Assembly (NCBI GenBank): GCA_017938795.1
Contig: JAGBAV010000010.1
Location: forward strand, 1-64,000
DNA length: 64,000 nucleotides
Reading direction: 5' to 3'
DNA from: Clostridia bacterium
GTDB lineage: Bacteria; Bacillota; Clostridia; Christensenellales; Aristaeellaceae
Shown here: positions 8,457 through 17,937 of the stretch, piece by piece
How the letters are laid out: every line of letters starts with the position of its first letter
How positions within the stretch are numbered: the first letter of the stretch is position 1
The notes under the pieces: generated by a model
What the model was told of the DNA's origin: nothing
Seen by the model: only the letters and a program-made list of their open reading frames with translations
The model's database searches: none
Translations under genes and position numbers: made by a program

Positions 8457-9737
8457 ATGCGATCCACAGAGATCATCGGTATCCTCGGCCGGCAGGTGCT
8501 CGATTCGCGCGGAAACCCGACCGTAGAGGCAGAAGTAACCCTCGCCTGCGGCGTCACCTGCACGGGGATATCGCCAAGCGGCGCTTCAACAGGCAGATTT
8601 GAAGCGCACGAACTGCGGGATGACGATATGCAGATCTACAATGGAAAAGGCGTGACCCGGGCATGCCGGAATATCAGCACAGCAATCGCGAAGGAATTGA
8701 CTGGCATGGACGCCGCAGATACCGCCAGCGTTGATCAGGCGATGATCACGCTTGACGGCACGGACAATAAGTCCGTCCTCGGCGCTAACGCCATGCTGGC
8801 TGTTTCTATCGCCTGCGCAAGAGCCGCAGCAATTGCTCAGGATCTCGCGCTGTATCGCTTTCTCGGCGGTGTTCAGGCGGCTGTCATGCCGCTCCCGATG
8901 ATGAATATCCTCAACGGCGGCGCACATGCAGCGAACAAACTGGACATTCAGGAGTTCATGATCGTTCCCACCGGTGCAGACTGCTTCAGCGATGCGCTGC
9001 GTATGTGCGCCGAGGTATACCATGCGCTTGCTTCACTGCTCAAAAAGAAAGGCCTTGCCTGCGGCGTTGGGGACGAAGGCGGCTTCGCACCGGAGATCAC
9101 TGAGGAATCGCATGCCATTGAACTGATACTGGAGGCAATCACACGTGCGGGGTATTCTGCCGGCGCCGACTTCAGCCTTGCGCTGGACGCAGCTGCCAGC
9201 GAATGGAAGGTGCGGGACGGATATATCATGCCCAAGAGCCAACGCACCTACACAGCCCATCAGCTGACAGAGCATTGGCGCAGCCTGATCGCGCAATACC
9301 CGATCCGATCTATTGAGGATCCGCTTGGTGAGGAGGACTGGCCGGCATGGCAGGCGCTTACCGCTTCCCTCGGCGGCTCCTGCCAGCTCGTCGGCGATGA
9401 TCTGTTTGTCACAAACGAGGCCCGCTTGCAGAAGGGTATCGATATGCACTGCGCAAATGCCGTGCTCATCAAGCCGAATCAGATCGGCACGCTTACGGAA
9501 ACCATCCGCGCCGTCCGTCTGGCGCAGCGCAGCGGCTACGCCGCGATCCTCTCCCATCGCTCCGGAGAAACGGAGGATACAACCATTGCCGATCTCGCCG
9601 TCGCGCTCAATGCAGGCCAGATCAAGACGGGGGCGCCATGCCGGAGCGAACGCACCGCCAAGTACAACAGACTGCTTCGTATTGAGGCAGCGCTGGGCTC
9701 AGGAGCCCGGTTTGACAGTCAGGCGATGAACGGATGA
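8457..9737 (+). CDS. eno: Enolase
   Basis: Enolase converts 2-phosphoglycerate to phosphoenolpyruvate in glycolysis. The 426-residue protein keeps [16 protein letters not shown], the acid/base region [11 protein letters not shown], metal ligands in [15 protein letters not shown] and VGDDLFVTN, the catalytic lysine in [10 protein letters not shown], and [17 protein letters not shown]. It differs from most enolases in places ([14 protein letters not shown] where HA.N.VDIQEF is usual, IEDPL for IEDGL), so it may be a diverged or second copy. ATG 8457 follows GGGAGGA. It overlaps the next gene by four bases (ATGA) instead of sitting in a gap-pgk-tpi-gpm cluster. Confidence 0.93.
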   Translation: MRSTEIIGILGRQVLDSRGNPTVEAEVTLACGVTCTGISPSGASTGRFEAHELRDDDMQIYNGKGVTRACRNISTAIAKELTGMDAADTASVDQAMITLDGTDNKSVLGANAMLAVSIACARAAAIAQDLALYRFLGGVQAAVMPLPMMNILNGGAHAANKLDIQEFMIVPTGADCFSDALRMCAEVYHALASLLKKKGLACGVGDEGGFAPEITEESHAIELILEAITRAGYSAGADFSLALDAAASEWKVRDGYIMPKSQRTYTAHQLTEHWRSLIAQYPIRSIEDPLGEEDWPAWQALTASLGGSCQLVGDDLFVTNEARLQKGIDMHCANAVLIKPNQIGTLTETIRAVRLAQRSGYAAILSHRSGETEDTTIADLAVALNAGQIKTGAPCRSERTAKYNRLLRIEAALGSGARFDSQAMNG

Positions 9738-10498
9738 TCTATCTGCTCATCAGCGCAGTCAGCGCTTTTTTCGGGCAGAGCGCAGGCCTCGGCGCAACGA
9801 CGCTGCTGCGGCCCGTGCTCGATGCCGTATCACCGCTGTCTCCACCTGCCATTGCTGCCGCTGCGACGATGGCAACCCTCTGCGCGGCGCTCATCAGCGC
9901 GTTTTTTGCGCTGTCAAAGCCAATCTCCCTCCCTCAGGAGGAATTGCTCCTTCTCGCTGTCGGTGCGCTTCTGGGCGGCATTTTCGGCGACCTGGCCGCC
10001 TCACGCTTTATTGCAAGGATCAACGCAGCTACAGCTTCTCTGCTGCAGAATGCGCTGCTGTTTGTGCTGATCGCTATTCCCGCCTGCTACTTCAGCATGC
10101 TCTCAAGAACGCTGCAGCCTTATGCGCTTCCCCGCATCTGGGCATTTCCCTTCGCCATGGTCTGCGGTCTTCTGGCGTCTTTTCTCGCCTTTGGCGCAGA
10201 GCCGGTCATGCTCATGCTCTGCTATTACCTGTTTGACGCAGACGATGATCAGGCGCAGACAAGCGCGCTGACGGTCTCGCTCTTTGCCATGTCAGGCAAA
10301 CTGATCACGCTGCTCATCCGTGAACGCTTTGTTCTGCCGGGAGCCAGCGTATTGATCTGGCTGCTTCCGGGGGCGCTGGGCGGTTCGCTGCTTGCCGCGG
10401 CAGCCGGAGGACGCCGCATGACCGCAGCAAATGCAGACGCCCTGCTGAAACTGAGCCTGTTCACCTCGCTCCTTAATATGGCTGCTGCATGGCTGTAA
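9734..10498 (+). CDS. TSUP family (TauE/SafE) membrane permease
   Basis: A 254-residue protein with about eight hydrophobic helices. The N-terminus has [17 protein letters not shown], matching the first half of the TSUP repeat, and a second half begins near [15 protein letters not shown]. This family exports or imports sulfur-containing and small organic anions (sulfite, sulfoacetate, others); the substrate cannot be read. The start codon overlaps the eno stop by four bases, so it is translated from the same message. A direct link with glycolysis is not obvious. Confidence 0.75.
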   Translation: MIYLLISAVSAFFGQSAGLGATTLLRPVLDAVSPLSPPAIAAAATMATLCAALISAFFALSKPISLPQEELLLLAVGALLGGIFGDLAASRFIARINAATASLLQNALLFVLIAIPACYFSMLSRTLQPYALPRIWAFPFAMVCGLLASFLAFGAEPVMLMLCYYLFDADDDQAQTSALTVSLFAMSGKLITLLIRERFVLPGASVLIWLLPGALGGSLLAAAAGGRRMTAANADALLKLSLFTSLLNMAAAWL

Positions 10499-10512
10499 AC
10501 AGCACAGCAAAA

Positions 10513-10540
10513 AAACGCAGAGATCAGACTCTCTGCGTTT
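10513..10540. terminator. Bidirectional terminator between TSUP permease and dusB
   Basis: An 11-bp stem (AAACGCAGAGA and complement, loop TCAGAC) is flanked by A-run and T-run and lies between converging genes. Confidence 0.9.
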
Positions 10541-10551
10541 TACTTATTCTC

Positions 10552-11550
10552 TTATGCGCCGAGCATGAACGCCGTCAGTTCGCGCCTGAGCTCGTCAATC
10601 GTCAGGATGGAGTTAACCTTTGTCCGCAGCCGCGCAGCGTCGCGCATCCCGCGGACATAGCAGATCACATGTCTGCGCATCTCTCTGACGGCAATATGCT
10701 CACCCTTGAGCTGTGCAAGCATATCCGCATGACGCATGACCACTTCGAGCTTCTCCTCAGCGGGAATGCTTCTTGGCGTTCTGCCGGCAAAGGCGTCGCG
10801 AATCTGCTCAAAGATCCACGGGTTCCCCTGTGCTGCGCGCCCGACAGCCACGCCGTCGCATCCGGTCTCTTCAAGCATGCGCAGCGCATCATCCGCAGAG
10901 GCAACGTCGCCGTTGCCGACAACGGGAATCCCCACACGCTCCTTGAGCCGGCGGATTGCACTCCAATCCGCCCTGCCTTCATAAAACTGGCTGCGCGTAC
11001 GCGCATGCAGCGTGATCATCGCAGCGCCGCTGCGCTCGAGCATCGGGCCCAACTGCAGGTAAGCGTCGCTCCCTGCATCAAACCCGAGCCGCATCTTCAC
11101 CGTCACCGGTACATGAGACGCAGCACTGACCTCGCGCACAATCTGCGCGGCAAGCTCCGGCGTGCGCATCAGCGCGCTGCCTTCACCGTTGCTCACGATC
11201 TTGGGCACAGGGCAGCCCATGTTGATATCCAGCAGCGCATAGCTCCCGTCACGCGTCAGCTCCTCCGCTGCCCGGGCCATAACGTCCGGCTCATGACCGA
11301 AGATCTGCAGCGCAACTGCGCCCTGTTCCATCGGATCAACAGCCAGAAGCTCCGCTGCAGCGCGATTCTTTCTGCCGGAGATGGTATATCCCTTTGCGCT
11401 GAGCATCTCGCTGACCGCCATCGGGCAGCCCATTTCCCTGCACAGAACGCGGAACGCCATATCCGTCACGCCGGCCATCGGCGCAAGCATAGCCCCGCCG
11501 GACAGAAAATCCAGCGGGGTCTTCGTGCTTTTCGTTCTTTCCAGTGTCAT
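10552..11550 (-). CDS. dusB: tRNA-dihydrouridine synthase
   Basis: This 332-residue flavoenzyme reduces uridines in the tRNA D-loop. The FMN TIM barrel opens with MLAPMAGVTDMAFR, the catalytic cysteine lies in LLDINMGCPVPKI, and VTVKMRLGFD, ITLHARTR, PVVGNGDV and GVAVGRAAQGNPWIF follow in order. The GNPW/F and length fit the DusB subgroup. ATG 11550 follows GAGGAATAAGG and lies two bases after the upstream gene's stop. It is the last gene of a long minus-strand run that includes smc and ftsY. Confidence 0.94.
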   Translation of the reverse strand: MTLERTKSTKTPLDFLSGGAMLAPMAGVTDMAFRVLCREMGCPMAVSEMLSAKGYTISGRKNRAAAELLAVDPMEQGAVALQIFGHEPDVMARAAEELTRDGSYALLDINMGCPVPKIVSNGEGSALMRTPELAAQIVREVSAASHVPVTVKMRLGFDAGSDAYLQLGPMLERSGAAMITLHARTRSQFYEGRADWSAIRRLKERVGIPVVGNGDVASADDALRMLEETGCDGVAVGRAAQGNPWIFEQIRDAFAGRTPRSIPAEEKLEVVMRHADMLAQLKGEHIAVREMRRHVICYVRGMRDAARLRTKVNSILTIDELRRELTAFMLGA

Positions 11551-11552
11551 CC

Positions 11553-12092
11553 TTATTCCTCAATCTGCTCAATCAGCTGAAGATTGGAGATCCTCCAACG
11601 GCCGCCGGTACGAACCAGCGTCACGCGGTACCTTGACGTCGCCCACTTCGGCGGGCTGAGCCTCGATTCGCCGCCGGCCGCAAGCGCCGCCTCCCTCCGG
11701 GAGGAGCGGATCGTGCCGTCAATCGCCGGAATGCTCTCAATGATCTCTGCGCGCGCCACGTCCTCCCACGGCCACGACCAGACGGAGACCATCCTGACCC
11801 GGTGATCATAGCCCCTGATCTCGTAGTCACGGTAGGGCGACGTATCGCTCAGGCCAACCTTCAGCACATCGTCCTTATCAAGGAACTCGTCGCGGAAGTA
11901 ATCGCTCAGCTCGCTGGCATCGCTGCCCATGAGCACAACACCGGCGCGGGCATCCAGTCCATCACTGATGAGCACCCAGCAATTGGCCGTATTCATCGCC
12001 AGATAGAACGCGATGATAAACAGCGCCGACAGGATCGTCAGCAGGAACATCCTTGCCGCAATAAACGAAAGAAACCGTTTCAGCTTCCGCAC
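11553..12092 (-). CDS. Conserved single-pass membrane protein of unknown function
   Basis: A 179-residue protein with a basic N-terminus, one membrane helix near residues 13-35 (MFLLTILSALFIIAFYLAM) and an extracytoplasmic domain. The end, RYRVTLVRTGGRWRISNLQLIEQIEE, resembles the SnoaL/NTF2-like 'V.L.R..GRW.I..' edge, so the exterior domain may be NTF2-like. GTG 12092 is preferred to GTG 12101 because GGAGG is 8 bases upstream of the former and touches the latter. It lies between ftsY and dusB, two bases from dusB. No function is assigned. Confidence 0.65.
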   Translation of the reverse strand: MRKLKRFLSFIAARMFLLTILSALFIIAFYLAMNTANCWVLISDGLDARAGVVLMGSDASELSDYFRDEFLDKDDVLKVGLSDTSPYRDYEIRGYDHRVRMVSVWSWPWEDVARAEIIESIPAIDGTIRSSRREAALAAGGESRLSPPKWATSRYRVTLVRTGGRWRISNLQLIEQIEE

Positions 12093-12146
12093 AGACAGCA
12101 CCTCCCACCGATACCGTCAAATCCAGTCCGCAGCGAAATGCGGAGA

Positions 12147-13160
12147 TCAGAAGATCGCGTCGACAAACGCATTGGCGTCAAACGCCTGCAGATCCTCGAT
12201 GCCCTCGCCCACGCCGATGTAGAGCACAGGCAGACCGAGCTCCTCCATGATCGCCACAGCAATGCCGCCCTTGGCCGTGCCATCCAGCTTGGTCAGCACG
12301 ATGCCGGAGACATCCGTCACCTCAGAGAACTCCTTCGCCTGCTGCAGACCATTCTGGCCGGTTGTCGCGTCAATCACAAGCAGGGTGCGCACATCGGCGC
12401 CCTCATACTCACGCGTAATGACGCGGGAGATCTTGCGAAGCTCCTCCATCAGGTTCTTCTTGTTGTGCAGGCGGCCGGCCGTATCGACGATCAGCAGATC
12501 GGCCTCCGCGCCCTGCGCCTTCTTCACGCCGTCAAACACAACGGCAGCGGGGTCAGCGCCCTCCGCATGGCGGACAATCGGAACCTGCGCGCGGTTTGCC
12601 CAGATCTCCAGCTGATCCGCAGCGGCAGCGCGGAAGGTATCTGCAGCGGCCAGCACAACGCTGTGACGCGCATCCTTGAAGCGGAGCGCCAGCTTGCCGA
12701 TGGTCGTGGTCTTGCCCACGCCGTTGACGCCGACGACCAGCATCACCATCGGCCACTGCAGCGGCTTGCGCGGCTTGTTCATCATATCCTTCAGGATCTG
12801 CTTGAGGATATCACGCGCCTTGCGGGCGTCGGTGATGCGCTGCTCCTCAATCCTGCGCTTGAGCTCTTCAATCACCTTGTCGCTCGTGCGCACGCCCATA
12901 TCGCTCATGATCAGGATATCCACAAGATCCTCGTAGAAATCCTCATCAATCGTCTCCGTGGCTTCAATCAGCTCATCCACGCGCCCGGACACATTGGTGC
13001 GGGTTTTGGACAACCCCTGCCACAAGCGGGAAAACAGGCCCTTCTTTTCTTCCTGTACAGGCTCCTCCTGCGCAGGCGCAGCGGCGGCCGGTGCGCTCTC
13101 CACAACAGCTGCGCACTCCTCCTGCTCTCTCTTCTTTTTGCCAAAGTTAAACAATGCCAT
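12147..13160 (-). CDS. ftsY: Signal recognition particle receptor FtsY
   Basis: FtsY docks SRP-ribosome complexes at the membrane. The 337-residue protein has an acidic, alanine-rich N-terminal A region (about 1-45), the NG-domain helical part with DILIMSDMGVRTSDKVIEEL, then G1 GVNGVGKTTTIGKLA, AADTFRAAAADQLEIWA, DTAGRLHNKKNLMEEL, TKLDGTAKGG and GVGEGIEDLQAF at the C-terminus. ATG 13160 follows AAAGGGGAG and starts 18 bases after smc. The smc-ftsY order is typical of Firmicutes. Confidence 0.96.
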   Translation of the reverse strand: MALFNFGKKKREQEECAAVVESAPAAAAPAQEEPVQEEKKGLFSRLWQGLSKTRTNVSGRVDELIEATETIDEDFYEDLVDILIMSDMGVRTSDKVIEELKRRIEEQRITDARKARDILKQILKDMMNKPRKPLQWPMVMLVVGVNGVGKTTTIGKLALRFKDARHSVVLAAADTFRAAAADQLEIWANRAQVPIVRHAEGADPAAVVFDGVKKAQGAEADLLIVDTAGRLHNKKNLMEELRKISRVITREYEGADVRTLLVIDATTGQNGLQQAKEFSEVTDVSGIVLTKLDGTAKGGIAVAIMEELGLPVLYIGVGEGIEDLQAFDANAFVDAIF

Positions 13161-13178
13161 AACGGTACTCCCCTTTCA

Positions 13179-16100
13179 TTATGCCATAGCGTCTTCGGAG
13201 ACATCCTTGAGCTCAACACTCAGCATCTTCGATACGCCCTTCTCCTCCATCGCTACGCCGTACAGGCCGTCGCATCGCTCCATCGTGCCCTTTCTGTGCG
13301 TGACGACGACGAACTGCGTGTCCCTTGAGAAATCCCTCAGGTAATCCGCAAATGTGGAGATATTGCCATCATCCAGCGCGGCCTCGATCTCATCAAGGAA
13401 GCAGAACGGCGTGGGCTTAAGCCGCAGCATCGCAAACAGGATCGCGATCGCCGTCAGCGCACGCTCTCCGCCGGAGAGCAGCGACAGCAGCTGCAGCTTC
13501 TTTCCCGGCGGCTGGGCGACGATCTCAATGCCGCAGCCCAGAACGTCATTCTCATCCAGCAGGCGCAGTTCAGCATGGCCGCCGCCAAAGAGCTTGACGA
13601 ACGTCTCGCTCAGATACTGCTGCAGCATATGGAAGCTCTCCAGGAACTGGCGCTCCATCTGCCTCTGCAGGGAAGTGATGATGCCCATCAGGTCGTCCTG
13701 CGCCTTGAGCAGGTCGTCGCGCTGGCGCACAAGATCCTCATAGCGCTCACGGCAGGCCCTGTAATCCTCCACCGCAGTGACGTTCACCGGGCCCATCGCG
13801 CGGATCTCACGTCGGATCTCTGCCGTCCTCCTGTCGCTCGCGCCCAGATCAAACGGCTCGCGCAGGTATTCTTTTGCGCCGTTGTAGGACAGCTCATAAT
13901 CATCCCAGATCTTCTGCGTCAGCTGGGTCAGCTCGCTCTGCGCACGGCTATGGACCATCTCCGCCTTGTGGCGCTTATCCATATCGTCAGAAAGCTTCTC
14001 GCGCAGGGTGTCGATCTCCTGCGTCAGGGAGCGGATGCGCTCCTGGCATTCGTTGCGCTTCTCCTGCCGCACAAGCAGCTCTGCCCTGGCCTCGTCAAGA
14101 CGCTGACCGCAGCGCGTTTTCGCTTCTTCATCAGCAGCGAGGCGCAGCGTGCTCTCCTGATGCCGCAGCATCAGCTGCTCACGATGCTCATGCGCCTGGC
14201 CAATCTGCGCAGCGGTCTCCTCCTGCTCGCGCAGCATACGGCTTCTGTCCTGCGTCATCGCAGTCAGACCGCGCTCCCGCGTCGCAAGATCAACCTTCAG
14301 ATGCTGCACCTGTTCGCGCAGCGCATCCAGCGCTTCCCTGCGCTCATAGAGGATATCGCTCAGCTCTCCGGTACGGCGGTTCATCTCGTCGCCCGTCTTT
14401 TCCTCGCCGGCCTGCGTGCTTCTGGCGCCGGCCAGCTGCGCATCGATCTGCGCCATATTCTCGCGAATCTGCTCCTTAAGCAGCTCACAGCGTTCCATTT
14501 GCTGGGCATGGTTCTCCACCTGCTGCCCGATGGTCCTCACGCGTTCGCTGCTGATCGAGACGTCAATCTGCACCTGATGCAGCGCCTCAAAGGCCTGCGC
14601 GCGGCGCTGCTTGATCCCCTGACGATAGACCTCGCCCTTTTCGATACGGCGGGCATACTCATCCATTCTCGCGGAAAGCTCACCGATCAGCGCCTCGTGC
14701 TCCTTGATCTCGCGATCGCGGGAGAGGAGGCTCGTCATGCGGGACGCCGAGCTGCCGCCCGTCATCGAGCCGCCGGAGTGCATAACGTCGCCCTCCAGCG
14801 TCACCAGACGGAAAGCATGCCTGCCGCGGCGCATGATCTCAATGCCTGCGTCAAGATTCTCCGCAATGACCGTACGCCCCAGCAGATTCTCGATGATATC
14901 GCGATAGCATCCGTCAAACGACACCAGCTCGGACGCCACACCCACACAGCCCGGCATAGAGAGAACCTGCCTCTCCTGCTGGCTGAGCGTTTTACCGCGG
15001 ATGGTGGTCATCGGCAGAAAAGTCGCCCGGCCCAGCTTATTGCTGCGCAGATAGGCGATCATATCCCGCGCGACGTACTCGTCCGCTGTCACGATATTCT
15101 GCAGCGCGCCGCCAAGCACAGCCTCCACCGCACGCTCATAGGCCTTAGGCACCTGCATCAGCGACGCCACGACGCCGCGCACGCCGCTGTTTCCTCGCGC
15201 ATGCAGCAGCACCTGCTTGACCGCCTGCTGGTAGCCGGCATAGTCCCGTTCCATCTCGCGCAGCACGTTCAGCCTGCTCTGCGCCGCCTGCTTCTGGCCG
15301 CTCGCCTCGTTGAGCGCATTCTGCAGCGCAGCTATCTTCTTCGCCGCCTCCTGCGATTCTGCGTCGATGGCGTGCTCCGCCTCGCTGCAGCGCAGCTCTT
15401 CCTCCTGCGCGCTTTTCAGTTCTTCCTGCGCCTCGCTCAGCTGCTCCTGCAGCCGCTCGGCGATAGCGCTCAGTTCTTCATGCTGCTCCTGCGCCTCCTG
15501 ACCGCGGCGTTCAAGCTCGCGGCGCATGGTCGACAGACGCGCCTCATTTGTCTTCACATTGCTCAGGCGGTTAATCGATTCAATCAGCGCGCTCTTGTGC
15601 GCCTCAAGCTCCTCCTCCGCCTGCCGCGCCGCTTCCTGTGCAGCGGCAAGCTCGCCCTCGCGCTGCTCCGCCTCCCGCTGCAGGACGATGATTTCGCCCT
15701 TCGCCGCAAGGATGGCGTTCTCGTTGTGACGGAGTTCCTTCTCAAGCACATCTGCGCGGGCACGCTTGACGTCTTCATCCTGCCCGAGCGCAAGGACGTC
15801 CTTTTCCATATTGGCGATCTCTGCGCGCAGCACAGCCAGCTCGCCCTCGCGTGCCTCTGTCTCGCGCGTGAGTTCGAGCACAGCATCGTGCGCAGCGGTG
15901 ACCTCAGCCTCCAGCTGCATGGACAGCTCATTGGCCCGGTCGCGCGCCTGCGTCAGATCCGCCGCGCGGCGCTCCTCATGCTCGATGGCGTCCATGAGCC
16001 CTTCAAGCATCTGCGCCGCCTCTTCGATGCGCTCCTTATACCTGTCCGTCCGCAGGACAAAGGCGGAGCAATCCAGAATACGCAGTTCATCCCGCAGAGA

Positions 16101-16748
16101 GAGATAGCGCCTGGCGGTCTCGCTGGCCTTCGCCAGCGGCTCCAGCTGCCCCTCAAGCTCTGCAATGATATCCTCCACGCGGGAAAGATTATCCCGCATG
16201 TTATTCAGCCGCTTCTCGCTCTCTTCCTTTCGGGCGCGGTATTTAACGATGCCGGCCGCCTCTTCAAAGACGCTGCGCCTGTCTTCGCTCTTCTGGGAGA
16301 GAATCTCATCGATTCTGCCCTGCCCAATGATCGAATAGCCTTCCTTACCCACGCCTGTGTCGCGGAAAAGCTCGATGATGTCGCGCAGACGGCAGGCAGA
16401 TTTATTGATATAGTACTCGCCCTCACCGCTCCTGTACACACGGCGGGTGATCATGACCTCCGTGAAATCCACGGCCAGCGCATGATCCTCATTGTCAAAG
16501 ACGAGGGACACCTCACAGTAACCCAGACGCTTTCGCTTCTGCGTACCGTTGAAGATGACGTCCTCCATCTTGCCGCCGCGCAGCGCCTTGGCGCTCTGTT
16601 CGCCAAGCACCCAGCGTACCGCGTCGGACAGATTCGACTTGCCGCTTCCATTCGGACCGACGATACCGGTGATGCCGCTGTCGAACATCACGACCGTACG
16701 ATCCGCAAACGACTTGAAGCCGTATATTTCCAGTCTTTTCAGCCGCAC
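13179..16748 (-). CDS. smc: Chromosome partition protein SMC
   Basis: A 1189-residue condensin subunit. Walker A GPNGSGKS is at residues 31-38, two long coiled coils occupy roughly 170-500 and 680-1020, and the hinge (ARGNSGVRGVVASL...) lies between. The C-terminal head has LLSGGERALTAIAILFA (signature) and FCFLDEIEAALDDGN (Walker B and D-loop). The start is GTG 16748, with AAAGGAG 8 bases upstream. It works with ScpA/ScpB, whose genes are not in the window. Upstream rnc and downstream ftsY give the normal Firmicute arrangement. Confidence 0.97.
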   Translation of the reverse strand: MRLKRLEIYGFKSFADRTVVMFDSGITGIVGPNGSGKSNLSDAVRWVLGEQSAKALRGGKMEDVIFNGTQKRKRLGYCEVSLVFDNEDHALAVDFTEVMITRRVYRSGEGEYYINKSACRLRDIIELFRDTGVGKEGYSIIGQGRIDEILSQKSEDRRSVFEEAAGIVKYRARKEESEKRLNNMRDNLSRVEDIIAELEGQLEPLAKASETARRYLSLRDELRILDCSAFVLRTDRYKERIEEAAQMLEGLMDAIEHEERRAADLTQARDRANELSMQLEAEVTAAHDAVLELTRETEAREGELAVLRAEIANMEKDVLALGQDEDVKRARADVLEKELRHNENAILAAKGEIIVLQREAEQREGELAAAQEAARQAEEELEAHKSALIESINRLSNVKTNEARLSTMRRELERRGQEAQEQHEELSAIAERLQEQLSEAQEELKSAQEEELRCSEAEHAIDAESQEAAKKIAALQNALNEASGQKQAAQSRLNVLREMERDYAGYQQAVKQVLLHARGNSGVRGVVASLMQVPKAYERAVEAVLGGALQNIVTADEYVARDMIAYLRSNKLGRATFLPMTTIRGKTLSQQERQVLSMPGCVGVASELVSFDGCYRDIIENLLGRTVIAENLDAGIEIMRRGRHAFRLVTLEGDVMHSGGSMTGGSSASRMTSLLSRDREIKEHEALIGELSARMDEYARRIEKGEVYRQGIKQRRAQAFEALHQVQIDVSISSERVRTIGQQVENHAQQMERCELLKEQIRENMAQIDAQLAGARSTQAGEEKTGDEMNRRTGELSDILYERREALDALREQVQHLKVDLATRERGLTAMTQDRSRMLREQEETAAQIGQAHEHREQLMLRHQESTLRLAADEEAKTRCGQRLDEARAELLVRQEKRNECQERIRSLTQEIDTLREKLSDDMDKRHKAEMVHSRAQSELTQLTQKIWDDYELSYNGAKEYLREPFDLGASDRRTAEIRREIRAMGPVNVTAVEDYRACRERYEDLVRQRDDLLKAQDDLMGIITSLQRQMERQFLESFHMLQQYLSETFVKLFGGGHAELRLLDENDVLGCGIEIVAQPPGKKLQLLSLLSGGERALTAIAILFAMLRLKPTPFCFLDEIEAALDDGNISTFADYLRDFSRDTQFVVVTHRKGTMERCDGLYGVAMEEKGVSKMLSVELKDVSEDAMA

Positions 16749-16830
16749 TTGAGCGACTCCTTTCCGTTTGATCCGGCGTCGTGCTGCGTTGTGCAGCCCT
16801 GCCGGGTATCACGCGATCCAGTGACCGCTG

Positions 16831-17508
16831 TCATTTTGTCTTTTTCAGGCTGTCCATCGCCATCTGGGCGGCAGCCTCCTCCGCGCGCTGCTTTCTTGCG
16901 CCGCGCCCCGTACCCAGCTGCGTACCATCCGCGCGCAGCACACGCGCCGTAAAGATGCGCGCATGGGGCGGACCATCCTCGCCGATGATCTCATAGGTCG
17001 GGGTCTCCTCGCCCAGCGCCTGCAGATACTCCTGCAGCGCGCTCTTGGCGTCCCTGTCTGCGCGGACGCTGCTCTCATAATCGACCATAATCATGTCAAT
17101 CAGCGCAGCGGCCTTCTCCATGCCCGCATCCAGATAGACTGCGGCGATCACCGCCTCCATCGTATCAGCAAGGATGGAGGGATTCTCCCGCCCGCCGACA
17201 ATCTCCTCGCCGCGGTCCAGCTTGAGAAAGGCGCCAAGGCCCAGCTGCCTGCCCGCCCGCGCGAGGTTGGCCTCGCAGACCAGCGCAGCGCGCCTGCGCG
17301 TCAGCTGCCCCTCCCGCAGCTTGGGGAAGCGATGATACAGCACGCGGCTGACGCAGATCTCCAGCACAGCGTCGCCAAGAAACTCCAGCCTCTGATTGTC
17401 CTGACACTTGTGCGCCAGCGCAAAGGACGGATGGGTCATCGCCAGATCGATCAGCATAGGATCGGTAAACTGATGGCCGATCGCACGCTCCAGCAATTCA
17501 TACTTCAT
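16831..17508 (-). CDS. rnc: Ribonuclease III
   Basis: A 225-residue double-strand-specific endonuclease that processes rRNA precursors and structured mRNAs. The catalytic signature RLEFLGDAVLE is at residues 40-50 and the second metal site lies in ADTMEAVIAAVYLDAG. A double-stranded RNA-binding domain covers about residues 150-225 (SALQEYLQ... ARKQRAEEAAAQMAMDSL). ATG 17508 has AAAGGAA upstream and fits the family N-terminus, whereas the longer open frame has no ribosome site. A hairpin separates it from acpP. Confidence 0.96.
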   Translation of the reverse strand: MKYELLERAIGHQFTDPMLIDLAMTHPSFALAHKCQDNQRLEFLGDAVLEICVSRVLYHRFPKLREGQLTRRRAALVCEANLARAGRQLGLGAFLKLDRGEEIVGGRENPSILADTMEAVIAAVYLDAGMEKAAALIDMIMVDYESSVRADRDAKSALQEYLQALGEETPTYEIIGEDGPPHARIFTARVLRADGTQLGTGRGARKQRAEEAAAQMAMDSLKKTK

Positions 17509-17609
17509 GCAGATTCCTTTCCGGATCCGTATCGGATCTCCCCTATGGGCTCTGCCGTGTATTTCGCTTCGCGTACATGCGCCCGCGAAATGAAATGCAC
17601 GGAAAAGCA

Positions 17610-17636
17610 AGCCGCCCGGCGAGCTGCCGGACGGCT
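17610..17636 (-). terminator. Hairpin between acpP and rnc (weak terminator or processing site)
   Basis: On the minus strand AGCCGTCCGGC pairs with GCCGGGCGGCT around a short loop and is followed by TTGCTTTTCC. The T-tract is imperfect, so partial termination or RNA processing is as likely as a full stop. Confidence 0.5.
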
Positions 17637-17647
17637 ATGCCCCGGTC

Positions 17648-17875
17648 TTACATCTTCTCCTCGATATAGGCAACCATGTCCGCCACGGTCTTGACCTTCT
17701 CGATCGCGTCGTCCTCGACCTCAATGCCGAACTCGCTCTCCACATCCATGACCAGCATCATGATGGACGCGCTGTCCGCCTTCAGGTCTTCCTTCATACG
17801 GGCCTCGGGCTTGATCTCCGCAGCGGGCATCCCCAGCTGCTCAGCCAGCATAGCCACAACCTTCTCCATAATCAT
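17648..17875 (-). CDS. acpP: Acyl carrier protein
   Basis: A 75-residue acidic four-helix carrier of fatty-acyl intermediates. Ser35 in KADSASIMMLVMDVE is the expected phosphopantetheine site. The motif reads DSAS where DSLD or DSLE is usual, but the helix II pattern is otherwise normal, ending VKTVADMVAYIEEKM. ATG 17875 (MIMEKVV) follows AAGGAGG with 9-base spacing. It lies directly after plsX, which uses acyl-ACP as substrate. Confidence 0.92.
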   Translation of the reverse strand: MIMEKVVAMLAEQLGMPAAEIKPEARMKEDLKADSASIMMLVMDVESEFGIEVEDDAIEKVKTVADMVAYIEEKM

Positions 17876-17937
17876 ATTTCGTTTCCTCCTTGCTTGTTGA
17901 TATCTGTCTGCAGAAGCCGTGCTTCCGCTGTACACGC

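Noticed and set aside
13575..16952. Very long plus-strand open frame opposite smc.
   Set aside because: It is antisense to a clear smc gene, Leu/Arg/His-rich with no domain, and results from codon bias of the true strand.
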